5,912 nt of DNA from Clostridia bacterium (GTDB lineage: Bacteria > Bacillota > Clostridia > UMGS1810), in contig JAGBXL010000133.1 in NCBI GenBank assembly GCA_017629325.1, forward strand, positions 1 through 5,912. Reading direction: 5' to 3'. Below are positions 5,571 to 5,912 of the stretch, piece after piece; position 1 is the stretch's first letter, and every line of letters starts with the position of its first letter. The notes below the pieces were generated by a model. The model did no database searches. It was not told the origin of the DNA and saw only the letters and a program-made list of their open reading frames with translations. A program made the position numbers and the translations under genes.

Positions 5571-5912
5571 ATGCGTTATCTTTCATATTCCGAATATCTT
5601 AAAAATAAATATGGTGAAAAGGTATATAAAATCCCTGTTAATCTTGATATAACCTGCCCAAACCGCGATGGCTCATGTGGGTTTGGGGGGTGTATATTCT
5701 GCGGTGAGGAAGGTGCAGCCTTTGAGAATTTGCCCCCCTCACTTCCTGTTAAGGAACAGATAAAGCAAAACATAGATTTTATAGGTAAAAAGTATAAGGC
5801 AGAAAAATATATAATATATTTTCAAAACTTCACAAACACATATCTTCCTTTTCAAACCTTTAAAAATATGATAGAAGATTCGGTATATGATAATGTTTGT
5901 GCTGTTTATATA
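5571..5912 (+). CDS. TIGR01212/YhcC-like radical SAM protein, N-terminal part (3' partial)
   Basis: The frame opens with ATG at 5571 and stays open to the window edge, giving 114 residues of a protein expected to be about 300 long. The N-terminus (RYLSYSEYLKNKYGEKVYKI) and the following TCPNRDGSCGFGGCIFC match the YhcC/YtqA-like radical SAM family. Cys29, Cys41 and Cys44 (CX11CX2C) are the likely ligands of the [4Fe-4S] cluster that cleaves SAM. The downstream YFQNFTNTYLP is also typical of this family, where QxxTNTY is often seen. Cys36 is an additional cysteine between the ligands. The molecular substrate of the family is not established to my knowledge; tRNA modification has been suggested by similarity to Elp3-type proteins. 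AAAGGA (5557-5562) lies 8 nt before the ATG, inside the end of the previous gene. MetK, which makes its cosubstrate SAM, lies two genes upstream, though this may be coincidence. Confidence 0.92.
   Translation, partial: MRYLSYSEYLKNKYGEKVYKIPVNLDITCPNRDGSCGFGGCIFCGEEGAAFENLPPSLPVKEQIKQNIDFIGKKYKAEKYIIYFQNFTNTYLPFQTFKNMIEDSVYDNVCAVYI

Overview
The window reads as chromosomal housekeeping DNA from a Gram-positive, moderately AT-rich Bacillota, most likely of class Clostridia. The reasons are strong AGGAGG/AAAGGGG-type ribosome binding sites before most genes, a full-length formate-tetrahydrofolate ligase type common in anaerobic Clostridia, AT-rich third codon positions, and tight co-directional packing. 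I cannot place it below class. An uncultured gut-type Clostridia lineage would fit, but this is inference.

All nine genes lie on the + strand and cover nearly the whole window. Positions 2-3362 form one tightly packed run: fhs (5' end cut off by the window), tsaE, tsaB, rpiB and upp. Gaps in this run are 1 nt, a 4-nt ATGA overlap, 17 nt and 14 nt, so one transcript is likely. A 99-nt gap (3363-3461), the longest non-coding stretch here, holds a 7-bp inverted repeat of unknown role. A second run follows: a COG2426-type small membrane protein, then metK 20 nt later. After a 63-nt gap with a perfect 10-bp hairpin comes a third pair: a 115-residue protein with a shortened glycosyltransferase-2-like fold, and the start of a TIGR01212/YhcC-like radical SAM protein that runs off the right edge.

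Functionally the region mixes one-carbon metabolism (Fhs makes 10-formyl-THF), the t6A tRNA modification machinery (TsaE and TsaB; TsaD and RimI are not here), pentose phosphate and pyrimidine salvage (RpiB and Upp, linked through ribose phosphate and PRPP), and S-adenosylmethionine synthesis (MetK), next to a predicted SAM-using enzyme. These are mostly core functions and no mobile element, phage gene, CRISPR array or RNA gene is visible.

The less ordinary points are the truncated GT2-like protein of unknown function, the hairpin whose 3' arm contains that gene's ribosome binding site, the absence of any SAM riboswitch directly before metK, and the unexplained inverted repeat after upp. I did not find convincing evidence of a new multi-gene system.
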